A DNA stretch of 5,159 nt from Bacteroidaceae bacterium (GTDB lineage Bacteria; Bacteroidota; Bacteroidia; Bacteroidales; Muribaculaceae): NCBI GenBank assembly GCA_021768245.1, contig JAETNO010000063.1, positions 1 to 5,159 on the forward strand, written 5' to 3'. This document shows positions 4,724-5,159 of the stretch, piece after piece. Below the pieces are notes generated by a model. That model was not told the origin of the DNA. It searched no databases and was given only the letters and a program-made list of their open reading frames with translations. Numbering within the stretch: position 1 is the first letter of the stretch; each line of letters starts with the position of its first letter. A program made the translations under genes and the position numbers.

Positions 4724-5082
4724 TGATTTGCAGTGTTTATCCTCCTGCGCCGGAGTTCTAATGCTGCCGAAACACTCGGAACAGCGATGCGGCTCAAGCC
4801 GATCACGGCGACTGCCCGAAGGCAAGGACACAGAAGGAAATATTTACCGACGGCGCGGCCGGAGGGCGAAGCGGATCAATATTTCCGCACTAGGCCCACG
4901 GGCGGCCGGCCTGAACAGGACGGGCGATCCTTGCCGCTGTCGACGCGATATCGGCTAACTTTGCATCAATGTTGTGAGTGAGAGATACCGCTCTCCCCCG
5001 GCCGCCGAGTTCGCTTGTCGAGCGACGGCGGCCGCGAGCGTGACGGGCGGCATCGTCGCCCGGAGGCGCGAGTTCAGGGGGC
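4724..5082. repeat. GC-rich repeat block R3
   Basis: R3 shares the near-gene segment with R1 and R2, and GATCACGGCGACTGCCCGAA plus the GGAAATATT (4836-4844) / AATATTTCC (4878-4886) stem with R1. With R2 it shares the section from CGGCTA-CTTTGC through TACCGCTCTCCC to GCGAGTTCAGGGGG. Its main hairpin is CGGCCGCCG (4999-5007) with CGGCGGCCG (5026-5034), continued after a 3-base bulge by TCGCT/AGCGA. A second hairpin is CGGGCG (5044-5049) with CGCCCG (5057-5062). Similarity to R1/R2 ends at about 5082. It lies 4 bases upstream of the 42-residue ORF and would be the 5' region of that gene pair. Confidence 0.87.
4956..4963 (+). promoter_or_regulatory. Candidate plus-strand -7 element in R3
   Basis: TAACTTTG, followed by C, fits TAnnTTTG. 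A TTG at 4931-4933 lies 22 bases upstream, slightly long for -33. It would drive a transcript away from the methylase unit through the box and hairpins toward the end of the window. It is equivalent in position to 3590-3597 in R2. Confidence 0.4.
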
Positions 5083-5148
5083 GCATGGCCGCGCATGGGG
5101 ATCACAGATCCGCGCGGCGACATAGCCGGGGATCCGGCAGCCGGCTAT
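5083..5148. other. Gene-free right end with a strong hairpin
   Basis: There is no gene here. CATAGCCGG (5121-5129) pairs perfectly with CCGGCTATG (5141-5149) around an 11-base loop; the last paired base is the first of the terminal direct repeat. There is no T-run on either side, so a terminator is unlikely. Confidence 0.55.
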
Positions 5149-5159
5149 GGCCGGTTCCG
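5149..5159. repeat. Terminal direct repeat, right copy
   Basis: GGCCGGTTCCG is identical to bases 1-11. It directly follows the hairpin 5121-5149, a layout also seen at recombination or origin sites, though that is inference. Confidence 0.6.

Noticed and set aside
4591..4806. Longer 71-residue version of the small ORF reaching into R3
   Set aside because: Its N-terminal part is translated repeat sequence. The same frame is broken in R1 by a one-base difference and stop, and the other genes start at the block edge.
2623..5082. R1-R3 as a CRISPR array or integron attC sites
   Set aside because: The units are 280-400 bp, separated by whole genes, with no short spacers, cas genes, integrase or conserved attC core.

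Overview
The window looks like Bacteroidales DNA, probably a mobile element (integrative/conjugative element, plasmid or prophage accessory region). Three signs support this. Start sites mostly lack a close Shine-Dalgarno sequence. Several places match the Bacteroidetes -7 promoter motif TAnnTTTG. The recognisable proteins are ones I associate with Bacteroidales mobile DNA: a short SSB, a DUF6722-like small membrane protein, a DUF2693/WYL_2-like protein and a short N-6 adenine methylase-like protein. All credible genes are on the minus strand, so the order of transcription is from high to low coordinates. No replication, mobilisation, integrase, transposase, reverse transcriptase, tRNA, rRNA or CRISPR feature was seen.

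Right part (about 2160-5110): three transcription units with the same plan, namely a GC-rich repeat block of roughly 280-400 bp, then a gene or gene pair starting a few bases from the block, then a strong Rho-independent terminator. R3 (4724-5082) precedes a 42-codon ORF and the methylase-like gene. R2 (3368-3770) precedes the DUF2693-like gene. R1 (2623-2900) precedes a 142-residue unknown. The blocks are much more GC-rich than the genes. They are mosaic, and they contain stems in which copies differ by compensating base changes. R2 and R3 also carry TAnnTTTG on the plus strand, facing away from the genes. R1 lacks that section.

Middle (1391-2190): about 800 bp with no convincing gene but dense structure. 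It holds a possible three-way-junction element (1422-1472), a long imperfect head-to-head inverted repeat (arms about 1555-1786 and 1856-2024), and a run of hairpins after a 12-base box, TACCGCTCTCCC. The same box occurs in R2 and R3.

Left part (1-1390): a 148-residue unknown, then ssb with its own terminator, then a two-gene unit for small membrane proteins (a DUF6722-like protein and a 31-residue ORF) ending in a strong terminator.

The first and last 11 bases of the window are identical, so it may be a circle of 5148 bp or an element bounded by a short direct repeat. The strongest candidate for something undescribed is the R-block family: a structured, covarying, recombining regulatory or ncRNA module that packages single genes as cassettes.
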